Below, piece by piece: positions 36,896 to 46,891 of a stretch of 64,000 nt of DNA (the stretch's first letter is position 1; each line of letters starts with the position of its first letter). The stretch lies in the NCBI GenBank assembly GCA_030418115.1, contig JAUHQD010000018.1, forward strand, positions 1 to 64,000, written 5' to 3'. Source of the stretch: Alteromonadaceae bacterium BrNp21-10 (GTDB lineage: Bacteria; Pseudomonadota; Gammaproteobacteria; Enterobacterales; Alteromonadaceae). The notes below the pieces were generated by a model that worked only from the letters and a program-made list of their open reading frames with translations, was not told the origin of the DNA and ran no database searches. Both the position numbers and the translations under genes were made by a program.

Positions 36896-38649
36896 TGTCA
36901 TCTAATACGAAAATAATTATCGCAATCATCATAGGAGCTGCAATAGGTGCTGGGACCTTGAGTATATTCCAAAACTCGAACTATGATAGCTCGATCGCCA
37001 AATCTGAAGAAAAGAAGGCGCTTTATTGGGTTGCCCCGATGGATTCTAACTACCGCCGGGACAAGCCCGGTAAGTCTCCTATGGGGATGGATTTAATTCC
37101 CGTATATGATGATGAATCATCAAGTGATGACTTCGGCCCCGGCGCAGTTAAAGTTTCTCCTCATGTCGTAAACAATCTTGGTGTTCGTACCGCACCTGTT
37201 GAGCTAAAAAATATGCATACTGAAATCTCTACGGTAGGTTATGTACAATATGACGAGGATAAGCTAATTCATATCCACCCACGTGTTGATGGCTGGATCG
37301 AAAAGCTTTATGTCAAGGCTACTGGTAACCCTGTAGAAAAAGGGCAGCCACTCTACACCTTATATTCTCCCCAGTTAGTTAATGCTCAAGAAGAATTGTT
37401 AATTGCCTTAAAGCGCAATAACAGCTCTCTAGTTACGGCAGCTAAAGATCGTCTTAAAGCGCTGCAACTTTCAGCAGACTTTATTAAAGAATTAGAGCAA
37501 ACAAGAAAAGTTCAGCAATCCATTACTTTTTATTCACCTCAAGCTGGTGTTGTGGATGGGTTAAAGATACGAGAAGGCTTTTATGTGAAGCCGGGAAATA
37601 CGTTGCTTAGTATCGGCAAACTTGACCAAGTATGGGTAGAAGCTGAAGTGTTTGAACGAGATGCTGCGATGATCAAAGAAGGGTTGCCAGTATCAATGAC
37701 TCTGGACTATCTGCCCGGTGAAGATTGGACTGGTGTTGTTGATTATGTTTACCCAACTTTAAACAACAAAACTCGCACCCTTAGAGTTCGGTTGAAATTT
37801 GATAATCCTGATTTTCAATTAAAGCCCAATATGTTCGCACAAGTTTCGATTCATGCAAATCAAACCGACAGTACGATTATTGTCCCTAAAGAGGCCGTCA
37901 TTCGCACAGGTAAGCAAGACCGAGTGGTACTTGCTTTAGGTGAAGGACAATTTAAGTCTATTGAAGTCACTATTGGTCGAGTCGATATCGATAGTATCGA
38001 GATTTTGCATGGATTAACTGAAGAAGATGTGGTTGTTACGTCTGCTCAATTCTTAATTGATTCTGAATCAAGTAAATCATCCGACTTTAAACGTATGACC
38101 CATGATGAGGTGCCGAACTCAATTTGGATGCAAGGTGAAGTAAATAGCGTCATGACAGGACATCGTATGGTCAATATTACACATGGCCCGGCTGAAGCTT
38201 GGGATTGGCCTGAAATGACAATGGACTTTAATGTGGCTGAGAATGTTGATTTTGACTCTTTAAAGTCAGGTCAATCTTTACACTTCGAGGTGTCTAAAAC
38301 CGAAGATAGTGGATATGAAGTAACTGGTATTCATATCATGAGTGAGCCAGAAGTATCCTCTGCAACAGTCTCAGGTTTAATTAATGAAATAACCTTAGGC
38401 AATCGCACTTTCAATATTAGTCGAGGCCCTATAGAGAAGTGGGATAGACCTGCTGCGACGAAGGATTTTGTCGTCGGGGAAAATATAGAAATCGCTTACT
38501 TTAGTGTTGGTGACAGCGTCATATTCACATTTGAAGAGAGAGGTGAATTGGTTATCACTGAAATGTCCCTTGAATCAAATGAACAAAACAGCAACGAGCA
38601 TGAGACAAATCATGTACAGAAAGCTGTTGTCGATCATTCGAATCATTAA
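36895..38649 (+). CDS. cusB: CusB-like adaptor with heavy-metal-binding domain and two C-terminal CusF-like domains
   Basis: A 584-residue adaptor. After an N-terminal anchor (IIIAIIIGAAIGAGTLSIF) it has a heavy-metal-binding domain at about 44-72 (YWVAPMDSNYRRDKPGKSPM, GMDLIPVYDD). Then come the barrel-sandwich and helical adaptor core (VQYDEDKLIHIHPRVDGWIE). Two CusF-like folds follow, at about 412-475 and 492-555. The first keeps the Cu(I)/Ag(I) residues (GHRMVNITHGP, WDWPEMTMDF). The second, NRTFNISRGPIEKWDRPAAT, has lost the Met and second Trp. The His tail ends VDHSNH. Fusing the chaperone CusF to CusB would hand metal straight to CusA. Confidence 0.85.
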   Translation: MSSNTKIIIAIIIGAAIGAGTLSIFQNSNYDSSIAKSEEKKALYWVAPMDSNYRRDKPGKSPMGMDLIPVYDDESSSDDFGPGAVKVSPHVVNNLGVRTAPVELKNMHTEISTVGYVQYDEDKLIHIHPRVDGWIEKLYVKATGNPVEKGQPLYTLYSPQLVNAQEELLIALKRNNSSLVTAAKDRLKALQLSADFIKELEQTRKVQQSITFYSPQAGVVDGLKIREGFYVKPGNTLLSIGKLDQVWVEAEVFERDAAMIKEGLPVSMTLDYLPGEDWTGVVDYVYPTLNNKTRTLRVRLKFDNPDFQLKPNMFAQVSIHANQTDSTIIVPKEAVIRTGKQDRVVLALGEGQFKSIEVTIGRVDIDSIEILHGLTEEDVVVTSAQFLIDSESSKSSDFKRMTHDEVPNSIWMQGEVNSVMTGHRMVNITHGPAEAWDWPEMTMDFNVAENVDFDSLKSGQSLHFEVSKTEDSGYEVTGIHIMSEPEVSSATVSGLINEITLGNRTFNISRGPIEKWDRPAATKDFVVGENIEIAYFSVGDSVIFTFEERGELVITEMSLESNEQNSNEHETNHVQKAVVDHSNH

Positions 38650-38664
38650 ATAGGGAGATTAGTA

Positions 38665-41600
38665 ATGATTGAATCAATAATTAGATGGTCAGTGGGCAAC
38701 CGTTTCTTTGTTTTATTAACCACGCTTATCATCGCTTTTGGTGGTATGTTTGCGTTAAAAAATACACCAGTCGATGCGCTGCCTGACTTGTCAGACGTAC
38801 AAGTAATTATCAAAACCAGTTATCCGGGCCAAGCACCTCAGGTAGTACAAGATCAAGTTACTTTCCCTTTAACAACCGCAATGCTTTCAGTGCCGGGAGC
38901 ACAAACGGTTCGAGGGTACTCTTTCTTCGGTGACTCTTACGTCTACATTATATTTGACGACGATACAGACCTTTATTGGGCAAGGAGTCGGGTGTTGGAG
39001 TATTTGGGTCAAGTAGCTCCGAGTTTACCTGATTCGGCAAAACCACAGTTAGGGCCTGATGCAACAGGTGTGGGCTGGGTTTATATATATGCGCTTACGG
39101 ACACGTCAGGAAATCATGATCTTAGTCAGTTACGTAGTATTCAAGACTGGTTCCTCAAGTATGAACTCCAAACTGTGCCGGGAGTTTCTGAAGTAGCTGC
39201 AATTGGTGGCATGGTTAAACAATATCAAGTGCAAGTTGACCCAGATAAGTTGCGAGCTTACGGCATACCATTGACTCACGTTCAAATGGCGCTGAAAAGA
39301 GGTAACCAAGAGACAGGTGCATCTGTAGTTGAAATGGCCGAAGCTGAGTATATGGTAACGGCGACTGGTTATATTCAATCTGTCGGTGACATTGAAGAAA
39401 TTCCGTTAGGCGTTAATGAGCAGGGCACGCCATTGCGTATTGGCGATATTGCTGATGTTGGACTGGGTCCACAGATGCGTCGTGGGATAGCTGAATTAAA
39501 TGGTGAAGGAGAAGTTGTAGGCGGCGTTATAGTCATGCGCTTTGGAGAGAATGCACAACAAACAATCATTGGTGTTAAAGACAAACTTGATTCATTGAAG
39601 TCTTCTTTACCTGAGGGAGTTGAAGTTGTGCCTGTTTATGACAGATCTAAGTTAATTGATCGAGCAGTTAGTAACCTATCAGATAAATTGGTTGAAGAAT
39701 TAATAGTGGTAGCACTTATTTGTGCAGCATTTTTGTTTCACTTGCGATCTTCTTTTGTGGCAGTTATTACGTTGCCGTTAGGTATTTTGGTGTCTTTTAT
39801 CATCATGTATATGCAAGGTATCAATGCCAACATTATGTCATTAGGCGGAATTGCAATAGCGATTGGAGCTATGACGGACGGCGCAATTGTCATGATTGAA
39901 AATATGCATAAGCATATGGAAAAGACACCTTTAACGGATGAAAATCGCTGGCAAATCGTTGCTAAAGCAGCAAGTGAAGTTGGACCTGCGTTGTTTTTCA
40001 GTTTGTTAATTATCACAGTATCATTTTTACCCGTCTTTATTTTAGAAGCGCAGGAAGGAAGAATGTTTGCCCCTCTTGCCTATACAAAAACCTACGCAAT
40101 GGCAGCTTCTGCTGGATTAGCAATCACGCTAGTTCCCGTTCTTATGGGCTATTTTATTCGTGGCAAGGTTATATCTGAAAAGAAAAATCCACTGAACCGC
40201 GTGCTAACGGCGCTATATATGCCTGTCTTAAGGCAAGTGATGAAATTCCCTAAATCGACAATTGTAATAGCAATATTGATTACGGTAGTTGGTTTTTGGC
40301 CTGTTAATAAGATTGGTAGTGAATTCATCCCGCCACTAGATGAAGGTGACCTGATGTATATGCCAACCACTTATCCGGGCATTTCTATTGGTAAAGCTCG
40401 TGAGTTATTGCAACAAACGGACAAGTTACTTCGCACAGTACCTGAGGTTGAAACCGTTTTTGGTAAAGTTGGTCGTGCTGAAACCGCCACTGACCCAGCC
40501 CCTTTAACTATGATTGAAACTTTCATTCAGTTGAAACCACAAGAGCAGTGGCGAGAAGGTGTAACCACTGAAAGTTTAAAAGCTGAATTTGATAAGTTGG
40601 TTAAATTCCCCGGCTTAACAAATGCTTGGGTAATGCCAATAAAAACCCGAATAGATATGCTAGCGACAGGCATCAAAACGCCTGTTGGAATAAAGGTAGC
40701 TGGACCTGATCTTGATACGATTCAAGAAATTGGTCAACAGATAGAACAATTGTTGCCAAAGGTAGAAGGAACAGCGTCTGTTTATTCTGAGCGTGTTGCA
40801 GGAGGCCGTTATATCAAGGTCGATATCTCTCGTGAAAAGGCGAGTCGATTCGGGCTAAATATTGCTGACGTCCAGCAGGTGGTATCGACGGCTATTGGAG
40901 GCATGAACGTCACTCAAACAGTTGAGGGACAAGAGCGCTACCCCGTCAATTTAAGATACCCACAAGACTATCGAGATTCGCCAGAGCAACTCGCAAGATT
41001 ACCTGTTATTACACCGAATGGTCAGCGCATCGCACTAGGTGATGTTGCAGATATCCGTGTTGAAAATGGCGCACCGGGAATAAAAAGTGAAAACGCTCGC
41101 ATTAATGGCTGGGCATTTATTGATATTGAAGGCGTTGATGTCGGCACATATGTAGAAAATGCCAAAGAGTATCTTGATAAAAATTTAGACATACCAGCAG
41201 GCTACTCAATTTCTTGGGCTGGACAGTATGAATATATGGAAAGAGCAAAAGAAAAATTAACTTATGTATTGCCTTTAACGCTAGCGATAATCTTGATCTT
41301 GCTTTATTTGAATTTCCGCTCATTTAGCGAAGTGGCCATTATTGTTGTGACATTGCCAATGGCGATGATTGGCGGTCTATGGTTGATGTATTTAGAAGGG
41401 TTTAACTTCTCTGTTGCAGTAGGCGTAGGCTTTATTGCGCTAGCAGGTGTTGCCGTTGAGATTGGGGTGATCATGCTGGTTTACTTGAATCAAGCTCTTA
41501 CCGAGCTTAAGGAAAAAGCCAAGGAGCAAATAAAACCTATATCAGATGGTGAGTACCGCGAAGCTTTACTGCATGGAGCTGGTTTGCGTGTGCGCCCTGT

Positions 41601-41811
41601 CATGATGACGGTAGCTACAATCATCATTGGTCTTTTCCCTATTTTATATGGAACAGGAACAGGTTCGGAGGTAATGAGTCGCATAGCTGCGCCAATGGTA
41701 GGTGGTATGACGAGCGCAGTATTACTAACACTCATTGTACTGCCAGCAATTTATTCAATTGTTAAGAAGCGAGACATAAATATCTTCAACCAAGCGTTAT
41801 CCAAAAAATAA
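38665..41811 (+). CDS. cusA: CusA-like copper/silver HME-RND pump
   Basis: A 1048-residue RND pump. The TM4 signature is AIAIGAMTDGAIVMIEN (about 396-412), with A in place of the first D, which is typical of monovalent Cu/Ag pumps. Met-rich segments RIAAPMVGGMTSAVLL and AWVMPIKTRIDMLATG match the CusA metal path. It starts 15 bp after cusB with GGGAG upstream. It exports Cu(I)/Ag(I) from periplasm and cytoplasm. It is followed after 39 bp by copC, so the copper operon continues. Confidence 0.88.
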   Translation: MIESIIRWSVGNRFFVLLTTLIIAFGGMFALKNTPVDALPDLSDVQVIIKTSYPGQAPQVVQDQVTFPLTTAMLSVPGAQTVRGYSFFGDSYVYIIFDDDTDLYWARSRVLEYLGQVAPSLPDSAKPQLGPDATGVGWVYIYALTDTSGNHDLSQLRSIQDWFLKYELQTVPGVSEVAAIGGMVKQYQVQVDPDKLRAYGIPLTHVQMALKRGNQETGASVVEMAEAEYMVTATGYIQSVGDIEEIPLGVNEQGTPLRIGDIADVGLGPQMRRGIAELNGEGEVVGGVIVMRFGENAQQTIIGVKDKLDSLKSSLPEGVEVVPVYDRSKLIDRAVSNLSDKLVEELIVVALICAAFLFHLRSSFVAVITLPLGILVSFIIMYMQGINANIMSLGGIAIAIGAMTDGAIVMIENMHKHMEKTPLTDENRWQIVAKAASEVGPALFFSLLIITVSFLPVFILEAQEGRMFAPLAYTKTYAMAASAGLAITLVPVLMGYFIRGKVISEKKNPLNRVLTALYMPVLRQVMKFPKSTIVIAILITVVGFWPVNKIGSEFIPPLDEGDLMYMPTTYPGISIGKARELLQQTDKLLRTVPEVETVFGKVGRAETATDPAPLTMIETFIQLKPQEQWREGVTTESLKAEFDKLVKFPGLTNAWVMPIKTRIDMLATGIKTPVGIKVAGPDLDTIQEIGQQIEQLLPKVEGTASVYSERVAGGRYIKVDISREKASRFGLNIADVQQVVSTAIGGMNVTQTVEGQERYPVNLRYPQDYRDSPEQLARLPVITPNGQRIALGDVADIRVENGAPGIKSENARINGWAFIDIEGVDVGTYVENAKEYLDKNLDIPAGYSISWAGQYEYMERAKEKLTYVLPLTLAIILILLYLNFRSFSEVAIIVVTLPMAMIGGLWLMYLEGFNFSVAVGVGFIALAGVAVEIGVIMLVYLNQALTELKEKAKEQIKPISDGEYREALLHGAGLRVRPVMMTVATIIIGLFPILYGTGTGSEVMSRIAAPMVGGMTSAVLLTLIVLPAIYSIVKKRDINIFNQALSKK

Positions 41812-41850
41812 ATTTCGTCGTTAAATTATAAACTTAAAAAAGAGGTAAAT

Positions 41851-42198
41851 ATGAAAACATTAATTAAATTTTTAACCGTAATCAGTGTCGTTTTTAGTAG
41901 TGCGGTATTTGCGCATGTGCATCTTGAAAAAACCGTGCCTGCTGATAATGCAATGTTAATGAAAACACCGGAAGAACTTAAACTTAAGTTCAGTAAAGAA
42001 GTGCGTTTAGTCAAAGTATCGTTAAAAAATAAGCAAGGGGAAAAAGTAAAATTTGGTTTTATACCTTCAAAAGAAGCAAACGGCACATTTTCGTGGAAAT
42101 TACCTAAATTGTCTCCCGCCAATTATATCGTGGACGTGACTTTCTTAGGTAATGACGGTCATAAAATGAAGAATAGCTTTGGATTCATGGTTCATTAA
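41851..42198 (+). CDS. copC: CopC-like periplasmic copper-binding protein
   Basis: A 115-residue protein with signal peptide ending AVFA and a mature N-terminus HVHLEKTVPADNAML, which places the first His as a Cu(II) ligand as in CopC/YobA. It has the CopC beta-sandwich pattern (ELKLKFSKEVRLVKVSLKNK, SPANYIVDVTFLGNDGHK). It is the periplasmic carrier partnered with CopD. The gene follows cusA by 39 bp and precedes copD by 14 bp. Confidence 0.85.
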   Translation: MKTLIKFLTVISVVFSSAVFAHVHLEKTVPADNAMLMKTPEELKLKFSKEVRLVKVSLKNKQGEKVKFGFIPSKEANGTFSWKLPKLSPANYIVDVTFLGNDGHKMKNSFGFMVH

Positions 42199-42212
42199 TT
42201 AGAGTAATCATT

Positions 42213-43109
42213 ATGGAAATGTATATCTGGAATGCAATCATAGTTTTGTCAAAAATTTTGTTTTACGTGGGCTTTGCTTGCATAGCTGGATATACATTTT
42301 GGGGAGGATCGTATAGCGGCAATACGATGAAAACTGAAGATAAAAGGTCGTTTAGTCAAATTACCTTTATGACCGCCTTAATCGCTTTTATAGCAAATAC
42401 TGTCTGGTTTTTTGCTAATACGGGTGCAATAGCTGAAGAAGGAATTGGTGGGGTTTTAGACCTTGATATGATTATTATCATGTGGGATTCATCCATAGGC
42501 GATACTGCAATTTGGCGCTCAATTGGTTTGATTGGGGCAATAATGTTAGTAGTTTTTTCTTCTCCAATGACAGTAAGAAATCGAAGTTTAAATGTCCTAC
42601 AACTCTTGCTAGTCATATGTCTACTTGTTTTTTCTTACTCTTATACGTTGGTTGGGCATGTTTCCGAAATGGGAGTATTTGAAAAAGGGCTATTAATGGT
42701 ACATGTCATAGTTATGGCATGGTGGTTTGGTGCCCTTTATCCTCTTAAAAAAGCCTGCGATATGTTGGAACTTGAAAAGCTCTATCAAATAATGGAAAGG
42801 TTTGGAAAACAAGCTAGCGTCATGGTGAGCTTACTTTTAATCGCAGGCTTATTATTGGTAATTCAGTTGGTTGGCGGAATAGAGGCTCTTCTTACTAGTA
42901 ATTATGGACAAACCATATTAGTTAAATTGTTACTAGTGACTAGCATATTGACGATAGCCGCTACACACAAATTGAAATTAGTTCCGCAACTCAAAAGCAA
43001 CGATGGCAGAAAAGCATTATCCAAATCAATCTCAATTGAAATGTTTGTAGCTATTGCCATTTTATCTGTAACAGCAGTGCTTACTAGTATTGTCGGCCCT
43101 GTAAATTAA
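42213..43109 (+). CDS. copD: CopD-like inner-membrane copper protein
   Basis: A 298-residue protein with eight or so hydrophobic segments and the CopD-type motifs LIGAIMLVVFSSPMTV, YSYTLVGHVSE and HVIVMAWWFGALYPL near the middle, followed by NYGQTILVKLLLVTSILTIA. CopD is thought to take copper from CopC across the inner membrane. It is directly after copC. Downstream lies a broken gene, so this is the last intact gene of the cus-cop run. Confidence 0.82.
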   Translation: MEMYIWNAIIVLSKILFYVGFACIAGYTFWGGSYSGNTMKTEDKRSFSQITFMTALIAFIANTVWFFANTGAIAEEGIGGVLDLDMIIIMWDSSIGDTAIWRSIGLIGAIMLVVFSSPMTVRNRSLNVLQLLLVICLLVFSYSYTLVGHVSEMGVFEKGLLMVHVIVMAWWFGALYPLKKACDMLELEKLYQIMERFGKQASVMVSLLLIAGLLLVIQLVGGIEALLTSNYGQTILVKLLLVTSILTIAATHKLKLVPQLKSNDGRKALSKSISIEMFVAIAILSVTAVLTSIVGPVN

Positions 43110-43123
43110 ACCTAAAAAGAGAA

Positions 43124-43590
43124 TGAAAATAAAAAATAAATATACTACTCGTTCTATTAATGACGTTTAACTTTGGAGTTCAGGCTCATGGTGACAAACA
43201 AAAAGATAAAAGAATATTCAAAGGACTAGATACCCCTGCCGCAATGGTTGTATTAGCTTTTAATGAAGCGTTAAAACCAAGTAACAAAGAGCTTGCGCGT
43301 GCTCAATTAGCTGATGATGTCACCATTTATGAGGGGCATGTCGAAACAAAGAAGTGCAGACGGATACGCTCATCATCATATGTTGTCTGATATGAGTGCT
43401 TTGCGGCTATGAAGAGCGAATCACTAGAGCACCAAGTGATGGTATTTGGTAATACCCAATATCAGCCTCGCGTAGACACTCCATAGGTATTCACAAGCGT
43501 AAATAGCGCGATTACCAAGGTATGAAAACAATGGTGCTAGAAAAACAAAACGGTGAATGTAAAATCAAACACATCCACTGGTCACATTAA
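43124..43590 (+). pseudogene. Frameshifted remnant of a secreted copper-region protein (NTF2/DUF4440-like)
   Basis: Fragments in different frames follow each other. A signal peptide reads INILLVLLMTFNFGVQAHGD, then KDKRIFKGLDTPAAMVVLAF, then ELARAQLADDVTIYEG. A shift gives SADGYAHHHMLSDMSALRL, a further shift SLEHQVMVFGNTQ, then a stop, and after another shift MKTMVLEKQNGECKIKHIHW ending SH. At least three frameshifts break the gene. The intact product would be a roughly 150-residue periplasmic NTF2-like protein often seen near copper genes. Its decay suggests it is dispensable here. Confidence 0.7.
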
Positions 43591-43612
43591 ATTAGAAATT
43601 ATTATATTAGGC

Positions 43613-43643
43613 TTGACCTGTGTCTTACACACAGGTTTAAACT
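43613..43643 (+). promoter_or_regulatory. MerR-family promoter for the copper regulator and ATPase
   Basis: TTGACC, 19 bp, TAAACT. The dyad CCTGTGTCTTACACACAGG is centred in the spacer, the arrangement of CueR-type promoters. It lies about 40 bp before the regulator start, so the regulator is self-controlled with the ATPase gene. Confidence 0.7.
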
Positions 43644-43680
43644 GAGCTTAGTTAATCAATTTATTGAGTTAGGATTGTTT

Positions 43681-44109
43681 ATGAAAGTTACCGAATTAGC
43701 CAAAGAGTTTGGAACAACACCCGATACTGTCAGGTACTATACTCGCTTAAAGTTACTTAACCCAGCTAAGTCAGAAAACGGATATAAGTATTACCCTTTA
43801 ACAGAAATCTCTCGACTGAAGTTTATTTTAAGTGCAAGACATCTCGGATTTTCAGTGTCGGATATACGACATATTATTGATGAGGCAAGTCTCGGAAAAT
43901 CAGCATGCCCTTTAGTTAGATCTCTTATTAAAGAAAGGTTAGCTGACACCGAAAAACAATTTCAGGCAATGTTAGCGTTGCGTAAAAATATGAACGATGC
44001 GCTAGCACAATGGGATGTCAAGGAAGATAAAACTCCAACGTCAACTATGGTATGTCACCTCATAGATAGTTTTGAACCTACAAAGGAATATGGTGGTTCC
44101 CATGACTAA
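43681..44109 (+). CDS. MerR-family regulator of the copper ATPase
   Basis: A 142-residue regulator from ATG 43681; a second ATG two codons upstream is possible. The MerR HTH ([20 protein letters not shown]) and wing ([10 protein letters not shown]) are clear. Cys lie at 76 ([11 protein letters not shown]) and 115 ([11 protein letters not shown]), and there are His near the end. The exact C-x7-C loop of CueR is not present, so metal choice is not certain, but it is joined to a Cu-type ATPase by an 8-nt overlap and has its own long-spacer promoter. Confidence 0.8.
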   Translation: MKVTELAKEFGTTPDTVRYYTRLKLLNPAKSENGYKYYPLTEISRLKFILSARHLGFSVSDIRHIIDEASLGKSACPLVRSLIKERLADTEKQFQAMLALRKNMNDALAQWDVKEDKTPTSTMVCHLIDSFEPTKEYGGSHD

Positions 44110-46345
44110 TACTAAATCCGATATTCATCTCATTATTGAAGGAGCTGGGTGTGCTAGCTGTGTAGGCAAAATTGAAGGGGCGTTAAAGGCAACTCTTGGT
44201 GTAGTCAGTGCGGAAATGAATTTTGCTGATAGGACTGTAATAGTATCAGGGACAGCTAAAACCGAAGAATTGATCAAAGCTGTTGAGTCTGTGGGTTATA
44301 ACGCGAAACCAATTGATGATAGCTCGGAAACTGATGTACTAGATGAAAAAGAAGCGGCTGATTGGGCTTATTACAAAAAGCTGATGAGAGATACGTTTAT
44401 TGCACTTTCACTAGGCATACCCCTTATGATCTACAGTATTGTTATTGGCGAAATGACAGTAGAAACAAACGCTGAACGAATGTCGTGGTTCATGGTTGGT
44501 GTTTTAACTTTTGGCGTTATGTACTTTTCAGGTAAGCATTTTTATGTTGGTGCTTGGAAGAGCTTTAAAAACCATTCTGCCAATATGGACACTCTGATTG
44601 CATTAGGAACTGGTACAGCGTGGATTTACTCAATGGTTGTTGTCTTTGTGCCTGATGCTATCCCGATGATGGCTAGGCATGTGTATTTTGAAGCAACCGC
44701 TATGATCATTGGTTTGATTAATTTGGGTTTAGCACTTGAACTGAAAGCCAGAGGAAAAACATCGGAAGCGATAAAGCGTCTCATTGGGCTGCAAGCTAAA
44801 ACAGCAACGGTGATTCGCGATAAAAAAGAAGTTCAAATTGGTATTGAGCAAGTCCTTTTGAAAGATGTGGTTAAAGTAAAGCCCGGTGAAAAAATGCCTG
44901 TTGATGGTGTTGTCATTGAAGGTCACACATCTATTGATGAATCAATGCTTACTGGTGAGCCAATGCCTGTAGAGAAAACTGAAGGAGATGAAGTTGTTGC
45001 GGGCACTTTAAACAAGTCAGGTGTGATTTTCTTTAAGGCAACACGAGTAGGGAAAGATACTGCGCTAGCACAGATCATCAATATGGTGAAAAGAGCACAA
45101 AACTCTAAACCACCAATAGGTCGTCTTGCTGACGTGATTTCAGGCTACTTTGTTCCTGTGGTGATGATTATTTCGGTTTTAAGCGCATTAGCATGGCTTA
45201 ACTTTGGGCCAGCTCCTGCGATAGCATTTGCAATCGTTTCTGCAACTACGGTGTTAATTATCGCTTGCCCTTGTGCATTAGGTTTGGCAACGCCTATGTC
45301 GGTTATGGTTGGGGTGGGCAAGGCAGCCGAAGCAGGTGTACTTATTCGAAATGGAGAAGCATTACAAACAGCCTCCAAAATCACAGCAATGATATTAGAT
45401 AAAACAGGCACAATTACCGAAGGGGCACCTAAGGTAACAGATATCGTTTTGGCACATTCAAAGGACGATAAAAAAGTATTACAGCTTGCCGCTAGTCTAG
45501 AGAGTGGTTCAGAGCACCCCTTAGCACAAGCCATTGTAGAGAGTGCTTTGGAAAGAGACATTGAACTTTTAAAAATCGATTCTTTTAAAGCCATCACAGG
45601 ATTTGGTGTAGAGGCAAACTGTGAAAATCGCGTTTTACTTTTCGGCAACGAAAAGCTGATGAAAATAAAAGGTGTCGATGTAACTGGTCATATTGAACAA
45701 GCTCAAACCTTAGCTAAAGAAGCAAAAACACCAATGTACTTTGCTATTGATGGACACCTTGCAGCTCTTATTGCAGTGGCTGACCCAATAAAACCTGATT
45801 CCATTTCAGCTATCAAGCGACTTCAAGCGAATAACATACGCGTAATTATGCTAACTGGCGATAATAAGGAAACTGCCACCGCAGTTGCTACGAAAGTAGG
45901 AATTACTGAATTTCTAGCTGAAGTTTTGCCAGAAGATAAAGCCAATAAAGTTGAAGAATTACAACGCAGTGGTGAAATTGTTGGCATGACAGGAGATGGA
46001 ATAAATGACGCGCCAGCGCTTGCATTAGCTGATGTTGGATTTGCTATAGGTACAGGTACAGATGTAGCTATTGAAAGTGCAGATATTACCTTGATGAGAG
46101 GCTCTCTGCATGGTTTGGCAGATGCTATCGCAGTAAGTAAGGCAACCCTTCGCAATATTAAGCAAAATCTATTTGGAGCGTTTATTTACAACGTAGCTGG
46201 TGTCCCATTAGCAGCAGGCGTGATGTATCCATTCTTCGGTATCTTGCTAAGCCCTGTAATAGCAGGCGCTGCGATGGCACTTTCATCGTTGACAGTAGTG
46301 TCTAACGCTAATCGACTCCGTTTGTTTAAAGCTCAAGAGCACTAA
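44102..46345 (+). CDS. copA: P1B-type copper-exporting ATPase
   Basis: A 747-residue ATPase from ATG 44102. It has one N-terminal HMA domain with GAGCASC (Cys 17 and 20), the TM6 metal site CPCALG near 389, phosphorylation site DKTGTITEG near 433, nucleotide site [10 protein letters not shown], and hinge [11 protein letters not shown]. The last TMs carry [12 protein letters not shown] and [15 protein letters not shown], the Y-N and M-x-x-S-S residues of Cu(I) pumps. It exports Cu(I) from the cytoplasm. It overlaps the MerR-type regulator and is followed 11 bp later by a cupredoxin-like gene. Confidence 0.93.
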   Translation: MTNTKSDIHLIIEGAGCASCVGKIEGALKATLGVVSAEMNFADRTVIVSGTAKTEELIKAVESVGYNAKPIDDSSETDVLDEKEAADWAYYKKLMRDTFIALSLGIPLMIYSIVIGEMTVETNAERMSWFMVGVLTFGVMYFSGKHFYVGAWKSFKNHSANMDTLIALGTGTAWIYSMVVVFVPDAIPMMARHVYFEATAMIIGLINLGLALELKARGKTSEAIKRLIGLQAKTATVIRDKKEVQIGIEQVLLKDVVKVKPGEKMPVDGVVIEGHTSIDESMLTGEPMPVEKTEGDEVVAGTLNKSGVIFFKATRVGKDTALAQIINMVKRAQNSKPPIGRLADVISGYFVPVVMIISVLSALAWLNFGPAPAIAFAIVSATTVLIIACPCALGLATPMSVMVGVGKAAEAGVLIRNGEALQTASKITAMILDKTGTITEGAPKVTDIVLAHSKDDKKVLQLAASLESGSEHPLAQAIVESALERDIELLKIDSFKAITGFGVEANCENRVLLFGNEKLMKIKGVDVTGHIEQAQTLAKEAKTPMYFAIDGHLAALIAVADPIKPDSISAIKRLQANNIRVIMLTGDNKETATAVATKVGITEFLAEVLPEDKANKVEELQRSGEIVGMTGDGINDAPALALADVGFAIGTGTDVAIESADITLMRGSLHGLADAIAVSKATLRNIKQNLFGAFIYNVAGVPLAAGVMYPFFGILLSPVIAGAAMALSSLTVVSNANRLRLFKAQEH

Positions 46346-46356
46346 GGATAATACAC

Positions 46357-46710
46357 ATGATTGTAATCAATATAATTGGACTAGTTTTGATCGCAATAAT
46401 AGTTTGGTGGTTTTGGCTATATAAGCCACAAGAAACTGTTGTCGAAAATAATGAAATTATGATTGAAGTAAAAGATGGAATTTATTCGCCAGCCTTAATT
46501 CAAGTGGCAGCAGACAGACCTATTTTATTGACGTTTTTTCGTAATGATCAGAATCCTTGCTCTGAAACATTATTATTTCCGTCCTTGGAAATAAGTGAAC
46601 AGCTCAAATTAAATGAAATAACTCAAGTGAATATTAAAGCACTAATACCCGGTGAGTATGAGTTTCATTGCCAGATGAAAATGTATCACGGGGTTTTAAA
46701 GGTAATTTAA
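46357..46710 (+). CDS. Membrane-anchored cupredoxin-like protein
   Basis: A 117-residue protein with an N-terminal anchor (VINIIGLVLIAIIVWWFW) and a small beta-barrel carrying QNPCSETLLFPSLEIS and, at the end, GEYEFHCQMKMYHGVLKV. Cys, His, Cys and Met in these places resemble the copper site of cupredoxins (Cupredoxin_1). AAGGA precedes the ATG. It probably binds copper in the periplasm and belongs with copA. Its last 113 bases recur, with several changes and no indel, at 48098-48211. Confidence 0.75.
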   Translation: MIVINIIGLVLIAIIVWWFWLYKPQETVVENNEIMIEVKDGIYSPALIQVAADRPILLTFFRNDQNPCSETLLFPSLEISEQLKLNEITQVNIKALIPGEYEFHCQMKMYHGVLKVI

Positions 46711-46842
46711 AATGTGCAGTGTGATTACTAAGAAATATTGGCGGCATAATCATTGCGCGATTTTGTCACAGTTAATTTGGTGATATCTTGTCAGTTATAT
46801 AAACTATATTGACGTTTTTAGTATTAGGCGATATCTGATGCT

Positions 46843-46882
46843 TATCAAGCCTTCGACTCATCCGTGAATCGAAGGCTTGATA
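46843..46882. terminator. Perfect 14-bp hairpin between convergent genes
   Basis: TATCAAGCCTTCGA (46843-46856) and TCGAAGGCTTGATA (46869-46882) form a stable stem with a 12-base loop. It lies 10 bp from the stop of the minus-strand glutaredoxin gene and about 130 bp after the cupredoxin gene. Confidence 0.7.
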
Positions 46883-46891
46883 TACGTTTAA

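Noticed and set aside
45145-45648. 167-codon minus-strand frame opposite copA
   Set aside because: Antisense to conserved ATPase motifs; composition is that of a shadow frame.
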